Positions 36,258 through 43,990 of a DNA stretch of 64,000 bases are shown here, piece by piece (the stretch's first letter is position 1; each line of letters opens with the position of its first letter). Both the position numbers and the translations under genes were made by a program. The DNA comes from Dyella silvatica (GTDB lineage Bacteria; Pseudomonadota; Gammaproteobacteria; Xanthomonadales; Rhodanobacteraceae). The stretch lies in the NCBI RefSeq assembly GCF_026283955.1, contig NZ_JAPDPE010000009.1, positions 1 to 64,000 on the forward strand. Reading direction: 5' to 3'. The notes under the pieces are model-generated. The model was not told the origin of the DNA and did no database searches. It worked only from the letters and a program-made list of their open reading frames with translations.

Positions 36258-36297
36258 GCCGGTCGTTGCAGTCGTAAAGATCGATGGTGAACGCATC

Positions 36298-36441
36298 ATG
36301 GCTGGTGCTTCAGCGATTTATACAGTTGTCCTGTCCGGAGGGGCATTGGGAACAACCGAATTTTGCCGATGCGACGGGAGTGACCTGATCTCGCTAATGG
36401 AGGGGGCGTCGGAGTTCTATCGCGCGGCTAAGGATCGCTGA
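36298..36441 (+). CDS. 47-residue ORF, possibly a truncated unit
   Basis: Opens MAGASAIYTVVLSGGALG and ends GASEFYRAAKDR just before the next palindrome. GGTGA precedes the ATG by 8 bases. The frame is open back to 36136, but that part overlaps the previous gene and crosses the palindrome, so it is unlikely to be translated. It may be the 3' remnant of a longer gene. Confidence 0.4.
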   Translation: MAGASAIYTVVLSGGALGTTEFCRCDGSDLISLMEGASEFYRAAKDR

Positions 36442-36448
36442 CTTGGGT

Positions 36449-36474
36449 AAGTCCGTTTTCGAATCAAAGCTGAC
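36449..36474. repeat. Array palindrome, degenerate
   Basis: AAGTCCGTTTTCG, AATC, AAAGCTGACCT: both arms have mismatches. Confidence 0.5.
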
Positions 36475-36491
36475 CTAATCAAGGAGGTAAC

Positions 36492-37121
36492 ATGCGTCGA
36501 ACTGTTCTTCTTGCCAGCCTGATGTGCTGGGGCGGGGCTGTAATGGCGGCAATGCCGCCGCCCGTTCCGCCCTTGACAGAGATAAGCTGGAAGGCAGCCT
36601 CCCGCGAGGCACCGAGCGAAGGATTCGCCCTTGGTTCTGCGATAGTCAGATTCGAGAAGACCACCTTGGGCGAAATCGCTGCTGCCGTCAGCGAAGGTGT
36701 GATAGATCATCAAGGTGATGCGGGAGAAAGCGAGTACTGGCTTTGCTACAGCCGGCCCCGCGAAGGTCAGCGAATCTGGATTGTTTCAAGCGGGGAGATG
36801 GGTGGCGCGGATCATCTCGTCACCGGATTTGTCGCCGAACAACTGCCGGCAGTAGCCGGAACTACGGATTGCCCAGCGTTACCGGCAACGACGGCTGTTG
36901 TACTGTCTGGCCATAAAGGATGGCTTGGTATGTCGACGATGGATGTCCGCAAGCATTTCGGGGTGCCCTCTCACGAATCAGGCGCCTGGCAGGCCTTCAA
37001 CTACGCAGAGAAGCTCGAAGGCGTCTGCGATGGCGCTGGCGACAGGACTAACTGGCTTTTGATCAAGCAAGCTGACGGGCGCGTGCAGACCATTGTGGCC
37101 GGTCAGGTCACGTCGTGCTGA
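36492..37121 (+). CDS. Secreted protein, unknown
   Basis: 209 residues with a signal peptide (RRTVLLASLMCWGGAVMAA). The C-terminal half GHKGWLGMSTMDVRKHFGVP resembles the C-terminal part of the secreted protein at 39258 (GLSPERIRSAWGQP), suggesting a shared SmpA/OmlA-like or similar module. Several Cys may form disulfides. AAGGAGG lies 5 bases before the ATG, one of the strongest ribosome sites in the window. Confidence 0.72.
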   Translation: MRRTVLLASLMCWGGAVMAAMPPPVPPLTEISWKAASREAPSEGFALGSAIVRFEKTTLGEIAAAVSEGVIDHQGDAGESEYWLCYSRPREGQRIWIVSSGEMGGADHLVTGFVAEQLPAVAGTTDCPALPATTAVVLSGHKGWLGMSTMDVRKHFGVPSHESGAWQAFNYAEKLEGVCDGAGDRTNWLLIKQADGRVQTIVAGQVTSC

Positions 37122-37143
37122 AGTGCTGAGCGATGTAACGCAA

Positions 37144-37170
37144 CGTCCGTTTCCGACCCGAAGCGGACAT
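37144..37170. repeat. Array palindrome
   Basis: CGTCCGTTTC, CGACCC, GAAGCGGACAT; followed 21 bases later by GTTAGAT (37192-37198), an integron core-site-like heptamer. Confidence 0.8.
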
Positions 37171-37250
37171 CGCTGAGGCCCGACGAGACCAGTTAGATTC
37201 GGAGCGAAGGTGGAGCATGGTGGTCAGCTGATCGGAGATGGAAATCGAAT

Positions 37251-37721
37251 ATGGTGACGCAGTCTGCGGCTATTGCAGCTATAGATTTGGCATTTGGGTC
37301 ATGCCCTAAGCCCGATCATTTCACCAATTACACGCATTGCCAGGAGTGCGCTGAGCACGACGAGCTGCTAAGAAGCCGAACCCGTGAGACGCTTGTGATC
37401 CAAGACGTAGGGAATCCTGGGTGGGAGCCGCTGTGCTTCTCCAGTCCTGAGGGCATAGCGTTCTACATGCCTTCGCTGGCTCGACTGGCGTTCGCGGAGC
37501 CAACTTATGGCTATGGCTGGTATGGCGACCAACTGCTATTCCACCTTTATTCCGGTGGTTTGCACAATACGCTCTATCAGTACTGCAACGCTGAGCAGCG
37601 CGCAGCCATTGCGGTGCTCATAGGCGCGATGCTTGAATCAAACTTCGCTAATATTGAGTCAACCTCTAGCGGAGACGAGTTCCTTCGTGCGCACGAAATT
37701 TGGTTGCATGGAAGGTCTTGA
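37251..37721 (+). CDS. DUF6714-like protein
   Basis: 156 residues. HCQECAEHDELLRSRTRETL, then FSSPEGIAFYMPSLARLAF, match the pattern of DUF6714-type proteins (Cys/His-rich start, SPEGxxFYxPA). AT-rich relative to flanking core genes. The ATG has only a weak ribosome site (GGAGATGG). Function unknown. Confidence 0.65.
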   Translation: MVTQSAAIAAIDLAFGSCPKPDHFTNYTHCQECAEHDELLRSRTRETLVIQDVGNPGWEPLCFSSPEGIAFYMPSLARLAFAEPTYGYGWYGDQLLFHLYSGGLHNTLYQYCNAEQRAAIAVLIGAMLESNFANIESTSSGDEFLRAHEIWLHGRS

Positions 37722-37745
37722 CGAGTCATCTGATTGATTACTCAA

Positions 37746-37772
37746 TGTCTGCTTCCGACCCCTAGCGGACAT
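37746..37772. repeat. Array palindrome
   Basis: TGTCTGCTTC, CGACCC, CTAGCGGACAT. Confidence 0.75.
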
Positions 37773-37796
37773 GCACGTTCGTTCATTAAGTAATCC

Positions 37797-37910
37797 TGCC
37801 AGCCTTACCTTTCCGACGATGCTTATGATCATCTGGCAGAGCGTGTTGTCGAATATTTTAGATATCACGGGTCTCTTCCACATCAGCACAACGCTGCGTT
37901 AAAGCGCTAA
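37797..37910 (+). pseudogene. Remnant of a cassette ORF
   Basis: An open frame without a start codon reads ...LSDDAYDHLAERVVEYF, then RYHGSLPHQ, and ends ALKR-stop. It looks like a genuine protein C-terminus. Its TAA (37908-37910) falls at the 5' edge of the attC-like site, as in integron cassettes. Confidence 0.45.
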
Positions 37911-37956
37911 ACCGAAGTGTCCGCTTCGCGGCGAGGCTTTATTCTGGCGTTAGACC
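37904..37956 (+). other. attC-like integron recombination site
   Basis: From GCGCTAAAC through GTGTCCGCTTCGCGGCG, AGGCTTTATTCTG to GCGTTAGAC. It closely follows the attC of aadA cassettes as I remember it (CCGCTTCGCGGCG, GGCTTAACTC, GCGTTAGAT): same central stem, L-box-like GGCTT and core site GTTRRRY (37949-37955). The left core RYYYAAC is imperfect (CTAAAC). The next gene starts 31 bases downstream, as in cassettes. Confidence 0.6.
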
Positions 37957-37986
37957 TCGCGCACGACACGCCCATCAGGAGAACTC

Positions 37987-38355
37987 ATGTTTGACCACAT
38001 CGTTTTCGGAGTCAGCGACTATGAAGCGAGCAAAGCATTCTTCCTCAAGGCACTCGAACCGATCGGCATGATCGTGGTCGCCGAGGGGCCACTCGGTATA
38101 GGGCTCAGCGCGGATGGCAAGTCTTCATTGTGCATCTGCCACACCGAGGAGAAGCCTGCACATCTCCACCTGGCATTCACGGCAGAGAATCGGCAGCAAG
38201 TCGAAGCGTTCTATCGTGCGGCTCTAGAGGCAGGTGCCAAAGACAATGGTGCGCCGGGTCTGCGCCCCAACTGCAGCGGCAGATACTATGCAGCCTTTGT
38301 CATCGGTCCGGATGGGCACAACATCGAAGTGGTTTGCCACGAATCCGAGGTCTAA
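37987..38355 (+). CDS. VOC/glyoxalase-fold protein
   Basis: 122 residues. MFDHIVFGVSDYEASKAFF, then FYRAALEAGAKDNGAPGLR and YYAAFVIGPDGHNIEVVCH are the VOC hallmarks. Candidate metal ligands are H4, H58-60 region (AHLHLAF) and E in NIEVV. AGGAG lies 7 bases before the ATG. It is a typical gene-cassette cargo family and follows the attC-like site directly. Substrate unknown, possibly antibiotic or thiol-related. Confidence 0.88.
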   Translation: MFDHIVFGVSDYEASKAFFLKALEPIGMIVVAEGPLGIGLSADGKSSLCICHTEEKPAHLHLAFTAENRQQVEAFYRAALEAGAKDNGAPGLRPNCSGRYYAAFVIGPDGHNIEVVCHESEV

Positions 38356-38404
38356 GAACTCATTCCAGCGGATTCGCTGAGCGTTGCTAAATTCAGGCGC
38401 TGAT

Positions 38405-38431
38405 TGTCGGCCTTCGACCCGAAGCAGACAT
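38405..38431. repeat. Array palindrome
   Basis: TTGTCGGCCTTCGACCC and GAAGCAGACAT, with two arm mismatches. Confidence 0.65.
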
Positions 38432-38468
38432 CGCAATCTTGCTGATGAAGTTGCAAGGAGGCTGGCTT

Positions 38469-38693
38469 ATGAAGTATGCGGATGGACAACGAGTACTCGC
38501 TGGGGACGTAGTCTCGATCAATGGTCGATATCACGGAGTTGTGGTCGCCGCCATCGATGACAAGAGCTATTTACCCGGTGGCGAAGGTTGGGAATATTTG
38601 GGCACGGGCGCAATGATCGATACCGATTTTGGTGGGCTCGTGCACTACCCGGAATATGATGCAGAATTGGTCCTCGTTCGTCGGGCCAGCTAA
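38469..38693 (+). CDS. Small KOW/SH3-like protein
   Basis: 74 residues: MKYADGQRVLAGDVVSINGR, GVVVAAID, YLGTGAMIDTDFGGLVHY. This fits a short beta-barrel family often seen as a lone gene next to such palindromes. AAGGAGG lies 7 bases before the ATG at 38469, so the longer reading from 38439 is rejected. Function unknown. Confidence 0.72.
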   Translation: MKYADGQRVLAGDVVSINGRYHGVVVAAIDDKSYLPGGEGWEYLGTGAMIDTDFGGLVHYPEYDAELVLVRRAS

Positions 38694-38704
38694 CGGTCAC
38701 CTAA

Positions 38705-38732
38705 TGGCCTGCTTCCGATCCATAGCGGACAT
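38705..38732. repeat. Array palindrome
   Basis: TGGCCTGCTTC, CGATCC, ATAGCGGACAT. Confidence 0.65.
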
Positions 38733-38755
38733 TGAGTTGTGTGAGGGAGATGCAA

Positions 38756-39187
38756 ATGGAAGCGCTGGTTGGATACAGCGAAGGAGTGCATTGGTTGAAT
38801 GATGGCCCAGACGCTGAGGCAGCTATATCTTGCCTGGCTTGCAATGGCTGGACGATCTTTCGCCTTACTTCCGGGATCAGGAGTGTGCCGGATTTTTTTG
38901 AAGCCATCCGGGAAGCATTGCCGCTCAATCCTGCCGTTCTAAGTCAGAACTGGGATGCTCTCTCTGATTCGCTTTGGTCGGGCCTTGATGCCTTGCCCAC
39001 GAGACGGATTCTTCTTCTATGGCCCTTTGCAGACCAACTGAAGGTCGCAGACTGCAAGGGATTCCTCGTTGCGTCCGAGCTGCTTACTGATCTATGCATT
39101 TCACTGGGTGATGAAAAGTTGACTACAGGCAACCCCAAAAGTGTCGTTGTGTTTCAGACGGGATCAGTAGGCGGCGTGGCGTCATAA
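38756..39187 (+). CDS. Barstar-family protein
   Basis: 143 residues. Residues from about 40 on match barstar (PF01337), the intracellular inhibitor of barnase-type ribonucleases: GIRSVPDFFEAIREALPL, then NWDALSDSLWSGLDALP (the characteristic N-x-DAL-x-D motif) and RRILLLWPFADQL. No barnase-like gene is in the window, so it is an orphan immunity protein. GAGGGAG lies 7 bases before the ATG at 38756. Confidence 0.78.
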   Translation: MEALVGYSEGVHWLNDGPDAEAAISCLACNGWTIFRLTSGIRSVPDFFEAIREALPLNPAVLSQNWDALSDSLWSGLDALPTRRILLLWPFADQLKVADCKGFLVASELLTDLCISLGDEKLTTGNPKSVVVFQTGSVGGVAS

Positions 39188-39202
39188 ATTTCTAGTTCTA
39201 AA

Positions 39203-39230
39203 ACGTTCGCGTTCAACCCGAAGCGGACGT
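39203..39230. repeat. Array palindrome
   Basis: ACGTTCGCGTTC, AACCC, GAAGCGGACGT. Confidence 0.7.
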
Positions 39231-39257
39231 TGAAGCCAGAAGTAATAAGGAGGGGAT

Positions 39258-39803
39258 ATGTTGCGCAGGATGTATGTGCTGGCCTGGCTCGCAATGCTTT
39301 GTACTCATCCTTCGGGTGCCGAAGGCCAAACGTCCTCCGCCTCAGTGTCGAGCGAGCCATGCGGCAAGGCCTGTCAACAACAAAGGTTGGATGCTCTTTT
39401 CAGAGCCATGGATGCGGCGGATACATTCCGGAGACCGAAGCCAAGCGATTCGACAGAATGCACTGCTTATGACGGGCGTGAATTCCCCATAGCCCTCATC
39501 GATGTGTGTGCCAAGCTCAAGTACGTCAGGACCCTGGCGATCGGCACGGAGACTCGCTTTGCGTGTCCCAGTAGCACTGATCAGCTTGTGGGGCTGTCCC
39601 CAGAGCGGATTCGATCGGCCTGGGGCCAGCCCGACTATGAATCGACGGAGAAGTGGGGTGACCAGTCAAGTCCGCTTCGTCAATGGACATACTTTATCGG
39701 CAGTCCTAAACCCAACACCAAAGGTGGTGGGTTTCCAGAGCTTTCGCTACATTTCAACGGCACCTCAAGGATCGTAAGCGTGACCTGCGCGCTTTCAAAG
39801 TAA
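39258..39803 (+). CDS. Secreted protein, unknown
   Basis: 181 residues: signal peptide (YVLAWLAMLCTHPSGAEG), then a Cys-containing mature part. Near the C-terminus lies GLSPERIRSAWGQPDYES, resembling the protein encoded at 36492. AAGGAGG lies 5 bases before the ATG. The TAA at 39801-39803 abuts the next palindrome. Confidence 0.72.
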   Translation: MLRRMYVLAWLAMLCTHPSGAEGQTSSASVSSEPCGKACQQQRLDALFRAMDAADTFRRPKPSDSTECTAYDGREFPIALIDVCAKLKYVRTLAIGTETRFACPSSTDQLVGLSPERIRSAWGQPDYESTEKWGDQSSPLRQWTYFIGSPKPNTKGGGFPELSLHFNGTSRIVSVTCALSK

Positions 39804-39830
39804 GGTCCGCTTCCGACACAAAGCGGACAT
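39804..39830. repeat. Array palindrome
   Basis: GGTCCGCTTC, CGACAC, AAAGCGGACAT, directly after a TAA stop. Confidence 0.8.
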
Positions 39831-39857
39831 CAAAGCAAAGAGCTGAAGAGGGACGCA

Positions 39858-39920
39858 ATGCGCAACGACAACCTGCAATCCGCAGATAGCGAAGTCTCGA
39901 GGAGGGTCTTGCTTGCATGA
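39858..39920 (+). CDS. 20-residue leader ORF
   Basis: Opens MRNDNLQSADSEVSRR. Its TGA overlaps the ATG of the next gene (ATGA) and it contains GAGGAGG, which would otherwise be 13 bases from that ATG. Translational coupling is plausible; coding is unproven. Confidence 0.35.
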   Translation: MRNDNLQSADSEVSRRVLLA

Positions 39921-40222
39921 TTCTTCCCATGATGGGCCTGCTATTCGTAATGTTCACAGCCGGCGCTTTAAGCGCCGCATTCCTTTTCATTAGGCGCCCA
40001 TGGCGTCGATTCATCCCTTTCGTATGGGTCCCGATCCTGGCTTCGACCGGTGCCCTTGTTCTTTGTTGGGCCCTCGCGCTTGGCCTAGAGCAGCTCTTTG
40101 CTTCTTCGCGAGCGGGCGGTGTCGGCTTTTTTGCTGGCTATATCCTCGGTGGCCTGCTTGGCGGTGGCTTGGGATATTGGCGGGCTCAAAGGCTCATAGG
40201 GCGGGTTAAGGCATGGGATTAG
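39917..40222 (+). CDS. Small membrane protein, three TM helices
   Basis: 101 residues: MILPMMGLLFVMFTAGALSA, a second helix FVWVPILASTGALVLCWALA, and a Gly-rich third GFFAGYILGGLLGGGLGYW ending in a basic tail. No family recognised. Possibly coupled to the leader ORF. Confidence 0.65.
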   Translation: MILPMMGLLFVMFTAGALSAAFLFIRRPWRRFIPFVWVPILASTGALVLCWALALGLEQLFASSRAGGVGFFAGYILGGLLGGGLGYWRAQRLIGRVKAWD

Positions 40223-40236
40223 GCAATGTTCCGTAA

Positions 40237-40263
40237 CGTCCGCTTCCGACCCGAAGCGGAGAT
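40237..40263. repeat. Array palindrome
   Basis: CGTCCGCTTC, CGACCC, GAAGCGGAGAT. Confidence 0.85.
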
Positions 40264-40289
40264 CGTGGGGAAGCTACAGTGGGAGATCG

Positions 40290-40553
40290 ATGAAAGCACA
40301 GTTGGAAACTTGCCCCAAATGCTCTGCGCACTTTGAGGGGCGGAATGCTCTGCTATGGGGCGGGGTTGCCACCTCCCGCGGTTTCACGCTGCCCGCCGCA
40401 TCCTCCAAAGTTCGCTGTCCTAGGTGTGGCTGCATCTTCGCGGCAAAAGGTGTTCGGTTTTTCGGCTTCCTGTCTGCTCCTGCACTCTGCCTCGTCCTTC
40501 TTGCGGGAGTGGTCGTTGGCCTGTTCATCGTTATGCTCTCATCAGTTCTCTGA
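40290..40553 (+). CDS. Zinc-ribbon membrane protein
   Basis: 87 residues: an N-terminal four-Cys zinc ribbon (CPKC near residue 8 and CPRCGC near 43) followed by one transmembrane helix (APALCLVLLAGVVVGLFIVM). GGGAG lies 6 bases before the ATG. Membrane-tethered zinc ribbons of this size are of unknown function. Confidence 0.7.
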   Translation: MKAQLETCPKCSAHFEGRNALLWGGVATSRGFTLPAASSKVRCPRCGCIFAAKGVRFFGFLSAPALCLVLLAGVVVGLFIVMLSSVL

Positions 40554-40576
40554 GATGATCGATTCGATCACCGTAA

Positions 40577-40603
40577 TGTCCGCTTCCGACCCGAAGCGGA
40601 CCA
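40577..40603. repeat. Array palindrome
   Basis: TGTCCGCTTC, CGACCC, GAAGCGGACCA. Confidence 0.85.
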
Positions 40604-40628
40604 ACGTACTTGGAAAATAGGAGGGGTG

Positions 40629-40844
40629 ATGGAGTCGGAGAAATGGGTTATGCCTGCATGCACTTTATCTTTTTGTTTATGCGCCGCAGGTGCGTGGCTT
40701 GATGATCAGCAAGGAGCCGCCTACCTGTTTATGGTCTTTGTCGCCAGCAGCCTCGCTGTGGTTCGGATGGTTGTTGCGCAGAGGGCGATCAGCTGGAAAG
40801 GTCAGATATCCGCTTCCGACCCATGGCAGACACTAGAAGTCTAG
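40629..40844 (+). CDS. Small membrane protein reading through a palindrome
   Basis: 71 residues with two hydrophobic segments (TLSFCLCAAGAWL, YLFMVFVASSLAVVRMVV). Its last residues, ISASDPWQTLEV, are translated from the palindrome at 40807, so the original stop seems lost or the gene was trimmed. AGGAGG lies upstream. Confidence 0.5.
   Translation: MESEKWVMPACTLSFCLCAAGAWLDDQQGAAYLFMVFVASSLAVVRMVVAQRAISWKGQISASDPWQTLEV
40807..40833. repeat. Array palindrome, inside a reading frame
   Basis: TATCCGCTTC, CGACCC, ATGGCAGACAC. Confidence 0.7.
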
Positions 40845-40854
40845 GGGGTGATCA

Positions 40855-42330
40855 ATGGTCACAGGGCAGCACTTGTATCGTCTGCTTCGACCTAGGCCCG
40901 CAGTGCTCGGATTCATATCGGGCATCATTGTTTTCGCGATGCTTGCCGCTGGCCCAGTAGGCGCAGTGGATTGCAATGCGTGCATCAGCATCCGTGTCGG
41001 CGTTCCTCGCATCGTGCGGGGGCCGGCGGCGAATATGGCCGACAACCACTTTACGGAAATCGCCTTGCCTGATGGACGGTTTCGCGGCTTCGATGCGCAC
41101 AACGATACCCGAGCCATCGACGGCAGCAGTCCGACAGATATGGGCGGCCCTCAGCGGACGGTGATGGGGCCGGGAAAGAGGGCAGCCTACGATTCATGTG
41201 GTCGCTGGCTGGATCACGCCGAGGTGAGCGGAGCGGCGACGCTCGGTTTCGTTCACGCCGAAACCGCCTGCAACTACGCGATTGGCCAGACTCATATGTC
41301 GATGGCCGTGGCTGTCTCAGACGATTATGGGCTGACCTGGCGAGACCTCGGCCCGTTCATCACTGGCACCGACGCGCCAACACCACGAAAGAACACGGGC
41401 GAAGGCGACTGTACCGTCGTAAACGGCCAAGACGGCTACCGTTACGCCTATTGCTTTCGTCCCAGAGATGGAGGGCTAATCGTCGCGCGTTCACCTATTT
41501 CGACTATCGACCCACGTCACTGGACGAAATTCTTCCAAGGCCATTGGTCGCAGCCTGGGCTGGGCGGTGATGCGACGAAACTGAGCAATGGCTCAGGTGT
41601 AAGCGTCGCCTATTGGAAGACCATGCACGAGCTTGTGCTGACTGGCTGGGTGAAAGGTGGGCTGGGTCTATTCATAACGACTGACCATACATCGCTCGTG
41701 CCACTGCACGAGCCTGTTCTCGCCGTTGATCCCGGGCAGTGGGCACGGCCCGCACCATCCGAACTTATCTTCTATCCGGTGCTGCTTGATGCCGATAGCG
41801 GAAGCAATCAGCTCTCTGACAAGTGGCTGATGGTCTACGCCTATATTCCGCCCAACGAGCCTAGTAATCAGAAATATCTCGTCTTTCGGGACGTTACTGT
41901 GTCGGTCGGCAAGCATGCCGTGAATCCACAGGTGGGCGTGCAACTCGCGCGCTGGTATGCACCCAAACTGCACGATCGCTGGTCGACGACGGCTGCGGTC
42001 CCGGGTAACAACCAGATCTACACGCTAGAGACCACGACGGGTTACTTGATGACTGCTGCGCCCGCAGGCGCGGCATCCGTAGAACTCGAAGACTGTGTCA
42101 ACTTACGGTCGGGTCATCCGGATCATCTGCTCGCAGAGAAAGGGTTTTGCGAAGCGCACGCGTATGAGCGACTACGTACGGCGGGGTGGGTCTATGCGCA
42201 TCCGGGATCAGATACGTTGTCTCTTTATCGCTGTTACGACGCACACGGGCCATCGCACTTCGCGTCCGCTGCGCCAGACTGCGACAAGCTCGGGACGATG
42301 GAACGCTTGCTCGGCTACGCACTGAAGTAA
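40855..42330 (+). CDS. Secreted sialidase-like propeller protein with DUF5648-type tail
   Basis: 491 residues. A signal/anchor segment (VLGFISGIIVFAMLAAGPVG) precedes a domain with an Asp-box SDDYGLTWRDLG, typical of sialidase-like beta-propellers, and further blade-like repeats. The C-terminal 50 residues (LSLYRCYDAHGPSHFASA) resemble the short DUF5648-type repeat. It probably binds or cleaves glycans outside the cytoplasm; catalytic residues are not assignable. It is the largest plus-strand gene of the palindrome-bounded part. Confidence 0.65.
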   Translation: MVTGQHLYRLLRPRPAVLGFISGIIVFAMLAAGPVGAVDCNACISIRVGVPRIVRGPAANMADNHFTEIALPDGRFRGFDAHNDTRAIDGSSPTDMGGPQRTVMGPGKRAAYDSCGRWLDHAEVSGAATLGFVHAETACNYAIGQTHMSMAVAVSDDYGLTWRDLGPFITGTDAPTPRKNTGEGDCTVVNGQDGYRYAYCFRPRDGGLIVARSPISTIDPRHWTKFFQGHWSQPGLGGDATKLSNGSGVSVAYWKTMHELVLTGWVKGGLGLFITTDHTSLVPLHEPVLAVDPGQWARPAPSELIFYPVLLDADSGSNQLSDKWLMVYAYIPPNEPSNQKYLVFRDVTVSVGKHAVNPQVGVQLARWYAPKLHDRWSTTAAVPGNNQIYTLETTTGYLMTAAPAGAASVELEDCVNLRSGHPDHLLAEKGFCEAHAYERLRTAGWVYAHPGSDTLSLYRCYDAHGPSHFASAAPDCDKLGTMERLLGYALK

Positions 42331-42518
42331 TGGCCGGCACGCCCATGACGCCATACACCTTAGAGAGGGTTCGACCGAACCTGTGGGCGTCGCGATACTG
42401 CTTCGTATCGTTGACCTATCGCTGTGGCGGAAGACATGAAGCTAAGGGGGTAGGTAATCAACTCGGCCCAGCATGCTTGGTCCTTTGTATTCTTGTGTTT
42501 GACCAACAAGGAGTAACT

Positions 42519-42818
42519 ATGAAATCCCGCATGTCAGTTGTCGCGTTAGTATTGATGGCATTGCCGGTATTCGCCCATGCCTCTTGCGATGCGGTGAAGG
42601 CCGGTATTGATGCAAAGATCAAGGCGAACGGTGTGAGCCATCACAGCCTGGGCGTGGTGGCGGCCGATCAGGCGGATAAGAGTGAAGGCAAGGTGGTCGG
42701 GCAGTGCGAAGGCAATAAAGCCATTGTGTACTCCCAAGTGCGGTCCAAGGTAAGCAATGAGAGCTCAAGCAACGCTCCGCATCGACCCGTAGGTAGGTCC
42801 GGCCAAACCGGCGGCTGA
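42519..42818 (+). CDS. DUF1161 periplasmic protein
   Basis: 99 residues: signal peptide (VVALVLMALPVFAHA), then the DUF1161 pattern SCDAVKAGIDAKIKANGV and KVVGQCEGNKAIVYSQV. Family members end about here; the extra tail SSNAPHRPVGRSGQTGG may come from a lost stop. AAGGAG lies 5 bases before the ATG at 42519. Function unknown. Confidence 0.82.
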   Translation: MKSRMSVVALVLMALPVFAHASCDAVKAGIDAKIKANGVSHHSLGVVAADQADKSEGKVVGQCEGNKAIVYSQVRSKVSNESSSNAPHRPVGRSGQTGG

Positions 42819-42910
42819 ACTTCGCGCTAAAGGGGGCGAAGGTGGTCATGTCGCTTCAACGACCTCCGTCTCCGTCATTCTGTCTTGGAACCTTGCTTTA
42901 CCGTCCGTAG

Positions 42911-42932
42911 TGTCTGCCACCCAAAGCGGACA
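42911..42932. repeat. Array palindrome, left arm shortened
   Basis: TGTCTGCCACCC, AAAGCGGACA. Confidence 0.5.
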
Positions 42933-43084
42933 ACCTTTAGATGAAATGTGACGGCAGGCTTCGCGAGAACGGAAGTGTGCTGCCTTCAGGGGGACCGCTT
43001 TTGGCGATCCAGCGACACCGTTTATAAGAGCTAAGATCCGACGTGCGGGAGCATGGGGTCACACTGCAGGACACAGGGGGGGAC

Positions 43085-43990
43085 ATGCAGTCAGCGTTCT
43101 ACAGCCAAAAGCACCCATGGCTTTTCATGGCCTTGGCGCCAAGCGTGGTTGGCACCATTTTGATACTCACGCCCTTCGCCCTAATGGGGTTGGTTCTCAT
43201 AGTCCCCGGGGTATGCGGCATTCTCGGTCTGATCGGTTTGACCATGGCATGGCTGGGCTTGGTGCGGCCGGGCATTGTCTCGCGCCGTGGCGGGCTCATA
43301 CTCGGCTTTCTTGCCTGCTCCTTGCCTGCACCCTTGCTGGGGCTGTCCTTGCTCCGGGGCAACATAGCTTACCAGCAGCACTTCATCGACCCGATGCGGG
43401 GAGCTGGCTATGCGTCGGCGAGTTTTCTCCTTCTGTGGCTGTTTTTTTTCGTCGTACTGTTGGTGCAACGTCACTCAACTCAGGGTGCGCCCTGGAGGTT
43501 TATCGCCCTGCTCAGAGTGGTTGGCGTGGCTATCGCTTTCGTGGCCCTGATTGTTCCCGCGGGCTATGTGCTCCACTTCGCAGGTTACGGTAAATACATT
43601 CGGGACCAGCAAGGTGCAGAGGCGCGTAGCATGGTGTCCGTGACGCTACGTGCAGTTCGTCAGTATCAGAACCTGCATGCGGACGAGCTGCCTCCCGACA
43701 ACCAGAGTGCGGGACTACCTTCGCCGGAAGCTCTTCACACTCGTTACGTGCAATCAGTGCGTATAGCCAAGGGAGAGGTGACCCTGAGGTATCGCAACGA
43801 CCCCGTGGCGGTGCTCTTTGGCGCCTCGACCTATGGGGTTTTGCTCAGCTTCAGGCCGGCCGAGGAGCAGGGAGAGCATGTCCTTGAAGAAAATGGCGGG
43901 TTCTGGTTGTGCAAAGCGACCGGCTATCAAAACGAAAGCGATAGCCCTCTTTTTTTTGATGACCTGTGTGACCCCAGTGGGCCGACGTAG
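43085..43990 (+). CDS. Membrane protein with pilin-like C-terminal domain
   Basis: 301 residues. About five transmembrane helices occupy residues 13-185. The C-terminal part (RSMVSVTLRAVRQYQNLHAD, then YVQSVRIAKGEVTLRYRN, then a two-Cys end GGFWLCKATG ... DLCDPS) resembles the globular domain of type IV pilins, with the disulfide-bounded loop. Pilins normally have one N-terminal helix and are cleaved; here the domain is fused behind a multi-pass membrane part. GGGGGGA lies before the ATG at 43085. The pilin comparison is inferred from pattern only. Confidence 0.6.
   Translation: MQSAFYSQKHPWLFMALAPSVVGTILILTPFALMGLVLIVPGVCGILGLIGLTMAWLGLVRPGIVSRRGGLILGFLACSLPAPLLGLSLLRGNIAYQQHFIDPMRGAGYASASFLLLWLFFFVVLLVQRHSTQGAPWRFIALLRVVGVAIAFVALIVPAGYVLHFAGYGKYIRDQQGAEARSMVSVTLRAVRQYQNLHADELPPDNQSAGLPSPEALHTRYVQSVRIAKGEVTLRYRNDPVAVLFGASTYGVLLSFRPAEEQGEHVLEENGGFWLCKATGYQNESDSPLFFDDLCDPSGPT

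Noticed and set aside
36136-36297. Upstream part of the 101-codon frame overlapping the secreted protein gene
   Set aside because: It overlaps a better-supported gene and crosses a palindrome; only the part from 36298 is kept.
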